From JAENWH01 sp038248745 (GTDB lineage: Bacteria > Bacillota > Clostridia > Peptostreptococcales > Anaerovoracaceae): a stretch of DNA of 22,469 bases. Every line of letters starts with the position of its first letter. Position 1 is the stretch's first letter. Of this stretch, positions 20,710 to 22,469 are shown one piece after another. A program made the translations under genes and the position numbers. Below the pieces are notes generated by a model, which saw only the letters and a program-made list of their open reading frames with translations, searched no databases and was not told the origin of the DNA. The DNA lies in the NCBI GenBank assembly GCA_038248745.1, contig JBBRXC010000011.1, forward strand, positions 1 to 22,469, written 5' to 3'.

Positions 20710-21711
20710 TTAATTCCTATCCTTTGGGAAAACAGCGTTTTTAAAATCAATAGGAGTTTTCAGCATATTAATTTTGTACATTTCGTCTGCCAGTTTTTCA
20801 ATACCAAGCAGTTCATTGGAATAAATGGTGCCATTGTAGGTCATTTGAGCTTTCAAAGTAGCTTCATCAATGCCGTAAATTGGGGCAAGGATTGAAACGG
20901 AAGCATCCATGTTGTTATTGATAAAATCGATGGCAGTATTTAGAGCGATTAGAAAAGCATCGTATTCCTCTGGCTGGTTTTCATAAAAATCTTCCATGGC
21001 AACGCCGGTAATAAAAGTAAAAGGCTGTCCCATGATTTCTTCTCCTGTTGTCACAATATGCATTCCCTGTGCCAGCTCTTGATCGATGTAGGGAGGAGTG
21101 GAAAAATGGGCAACAATCTCGGTGTCTGCTAGTAGCGCATCCATTGCATCTGGATGTGAAAGGGAGACAATTTGATTGTCAAATTTATCTGGATCTCCAA
21201 AAACCTGATTACTTGCAATGCTTAGGAGCGCATGCTGGGTTGAACCTGGGGAGAGAATGGCAATTCTATCCGTATCCGAGAAGTCACGCAATGATTTTAT
21301 AGCAGGATTGTCTGTCACTAAAGCGACCTGATTAAAAGAAATTCCTGTTGCATATTTCCATTTCATGCCATTGTCTATGCCAATTAAAACGGGTGCAGAA
21401 CCCATAAATCCGAAATCCACTTCTCCAGCCAGCATGGCCTCTCTCATGGGAATAGGTCCTCCGTACTGCTTCCAGTTAATTTTAACCCCTGGTAGCGCCT
21501 TTTCTAAGAGCTGTTGCTCCCTCATTATTTGCAGAGGCGCATAGGCAATGCCAAACTGTTCTGCAATATTCACTTCTTTGACCTTGTTTTGATCACCGCA
21601 CCCGGTCGCTGAAAGGAATAAAGCTAGAAATAGAAGGGAAAGAGCAAAACTCCTCGCCATGATATCTAAATATTTTTTCCCTTTAAGGTTATTGATTCTC
21701 AAACGCTGCAT
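20710..21711 (-). CDS. ABC transporter substrate-binding lipoprotein, SsuA/NMT1-like
   Basis: A 333-residue exported binding protein. A long basic n-region (residues 1-19) is followed by a hydrophobic core and a lipobox-like SATGC (lipid Cys38). The mature part follows the NMT1/SsuA pattern: NIAEQFGIAYAPLQIMREQQLLEKAL, MREAMLAGEVDFGFMGSAPVLIGIDNG, and ILSPGSTQHALL in the ligand cleft. The start at 21711 overlaps the upstream ATP-grasp gene by 23 bp, with GGAAGG about 11 nt before it; the internal ATG at 21660 would give a more usual signal peptide but has only a distant AAAGGG. It brings an unknown small molecule (sulfonate, taurine, nitrate-like or thiamine-precursor type) to the permease encoded next. 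Confidence 0.88.
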   Translation of the reverse strand: MQRLRINNLKGKKYLDIMARSFALSLLFLALFLSATGCGDQNKVKEVNIAEQFGIAYAPLQIMREQQLLEKALPGVKINWKQYGGPIPMREAMLAGEVDFGFMGSAPVLIGIDNGMKWKYATGISFNQVALVTDNPAIKSLRDFSDTDRIAILSPGSTQHALLSIASNQVFGDPDKFDNQIVSLSHPDAMDALLADTEIVAHFSTPPYIDQELAQGMHIVTTGEEIMGQPFTFITGVAMEDFYENQPEEYDAFLIALNTAIDFINNNMDASVSILAPIYGIDEATLKAQMTYNGTIYSNELLGIEKLADEMYKINMLKTPIDFKNAVFPKDRN

Positions 21712-22469
21712 ATAAATTATTACCTTCCTGATCTAAAATTTTAAAGGACTCTTTGAATTTTTTTACTGCTGGCATAATGGAATCAACTTCATCTAGAAGG
21801 ACACAGTGCCCAAACCGGGCTGTTGCGTTTTCTATATTATTTATGCTGTCTCCAAGTTTATAATTATATCCTGCATCCAATACATGGTCAAGCCGATAAA
21901 GCTGCTCAATAGGTGTCATATAAAAAATGATACCGGCTTTCACAAACATGAGCTGGACAGAGGCTGAAACTTTAGATTTTGAACAGTCAAACTTGTTTAA
22001 AACGGTTGTATCCACAGGAAGGCCTAGGCTTGAAATGATGACGGCCTCCAGGATGTTAAAACCACTGATTTTAGGGATTATTACATCTTCAAATGCACCA
22101 CCGATTCTCGCTGCTATTTCATTCACCATGAGCCCTTGTTCGCCTACTAACATTTGAATGTAAAGGGGACCGTCTGATAAACCGAAAGCACCGACAATAT
22201 TTTCTGATATTGCTTTAATTTCCTCATATTGATCCATATGGACACTTGGGAATCTATGAGAGACGCAGATGCCAATATGGACAGGGTCGCTGCGCAGAAG
22301 TCTGTCAGTGATTGTTAAGAGGTGTAGCCTAGAATCTTGAATCCATCCACTGATTGTAATTTCGTCTGAGGGATAATATTCTTCAAGTAATGCTTCTTTT
22401 TCCCGTGAAAAAGACAAAGTTTTAGGAAGATTTTCTAAAACGAGTTTTTTTGATTCGAGTTTGAAAACA
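21689..22469 (-). CDS. ATP-grasp ligase domain protein (N-terminal part outside window)
   Basis: The last 260 or so residues of an ATP-grasp enzyme; the frame stays open to the window edge, so the true start is beyond 22469. The visible C-terminal ATP-grasp half has the lead-in ITISGWIQDSRLHLLTITDR, then the metal and ATP-binding block VGEQGLMVNEIAARIGGAFED (the Glu-x-Asn/Arg-Gly-Gly pattern), then an all-purpose C-terminal lobe (LPVDT...VQLMFVKAGIIFYMTP...LGDSINNIENATARFGHCVLLDEV) of the kind seen in PurK/BacD-like carboxylate-amine ligases. It would join a carboxylate to an amine or thiol with ATP. It overlaps the substrate-binding gene by 23 bp and so is the first visible gene of the importer operon, which suggests that it acts on the imported compound or makes a related one. 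Product unknown. Confidence 0.85.
   Translation of the reverse strand, partial: VFKLESKKLVLENLPKTLSFSREKEALLEEYYPSDEITISGWIQDSRLHLLTITDRLLRSDPVHIGICVSHRFPSVHMDQYEEIKAISENIVGAFGLSDGPLYIQMLVGEQGLMVNEIAARIGGAFEDVIIPKISGFNILEAVIISSLGLPVDTTVLNKFDCSKSKVSASVQLMFVKAGIIFYMTPIEQLYRLDHVLDAGYNYKLGDSINNIENATARFGHCVLLDEVDSIMPAVKKFKESFKILDQEGNNLYAAFENQ

Overview
The window looks like a piece of chromosome from a low-G+C Gram-positive anaerobe, most likely of the class Clostridia. The evidence is AT-rich intergenic DNA, strong GGAGG-type ribosome binding sites before nearly every gene, SigA-type promoters, lipoprotein signal peptides, a surface-layer-homology (SLH) protein, a GGDEF/HD-GYP hybrid and a clostridial-style MutY. 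Genus is not assigned. No tRNA, rRNA, CRISPR array, insertion sequence or prophage gene was seen. The mix of housekeeping and transport genes suggests ordinary chromosome rather than a mobile island.

Layout. (1) 1-1084: the 3' part of mutY, a degenerate in-frame copy of its own 3' end, and a perfect bidirectional terminator. (2) 1101-3115, minus strand: a GntR/YtrA-type repressor, an ABC ATPase and an ABC-2-like membrane protein. A TTGACT-N17-TATAGT promoter is overlapped by a 30-bp dyad that is probably the repressor's operator. (3) 3194-3679: an orphan Phd/YefM-like antitoxin-type gene whose terminator hairpin lies inside its last codons. (4) 3730-7673: ndk (again with an in-frame duplicated 3' end), corA, and a three-PAS GGDEF/HD-GYP cyclic-di-GMP protein. 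(5) 7798-9372: a strong promoter, an unannotated 24-residue membrane peptide, a hairpin resembling the one at the end of the antitoxin-like gene, and a secreted C39-like cysteine peptidase with three SLH repeats. (6) 9391-12307: a small GNAT acetyltransferase and an 811-residue HerA/FtsK-type ATPase. (7) 12317-15617: a metal-controlled zinc uptake operon (znuA, znuC, znuB and a lipoprotein). It is preceded by two tandem palindromes and a Fur-like box; ZnuC carries a cysteine cluster at its N-terminus. (8) 15683-17549, minus strand: two extracytoplasmic rhodanese lipoproteins. (9) 17733-19343: an integral-membrane glycosyltransferase of the PMT/ArnT type. (10) 19293-22469, minus strand: an ATP-grasp protein cut by the window edge, followed by an SsuA/SsuC/SsuB-like uptake system.

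How the parts work together. Four units are coherent operons: the YtrA-like cassette, the zinc operon, the rhodanese pair, and the ATP-grasp/SsuABC unit. The envelope theme is strong, with six lipoproteins or SLH proteins, two ABC importers, one ABC-2 cassette, CorA and a membrane glycosyltransferase. The least explained signals are the in-frame duplications of gene 3' ends (stop codons included) at mutY and ndk, the matching promoter and hairpin pairs around the antitoxin-like gene and the 24-residue peptide, the peptide itself, and the Cys-rich ZnuC N-terminus. No clearly new multi-gene system can be proven from the sequence alone.
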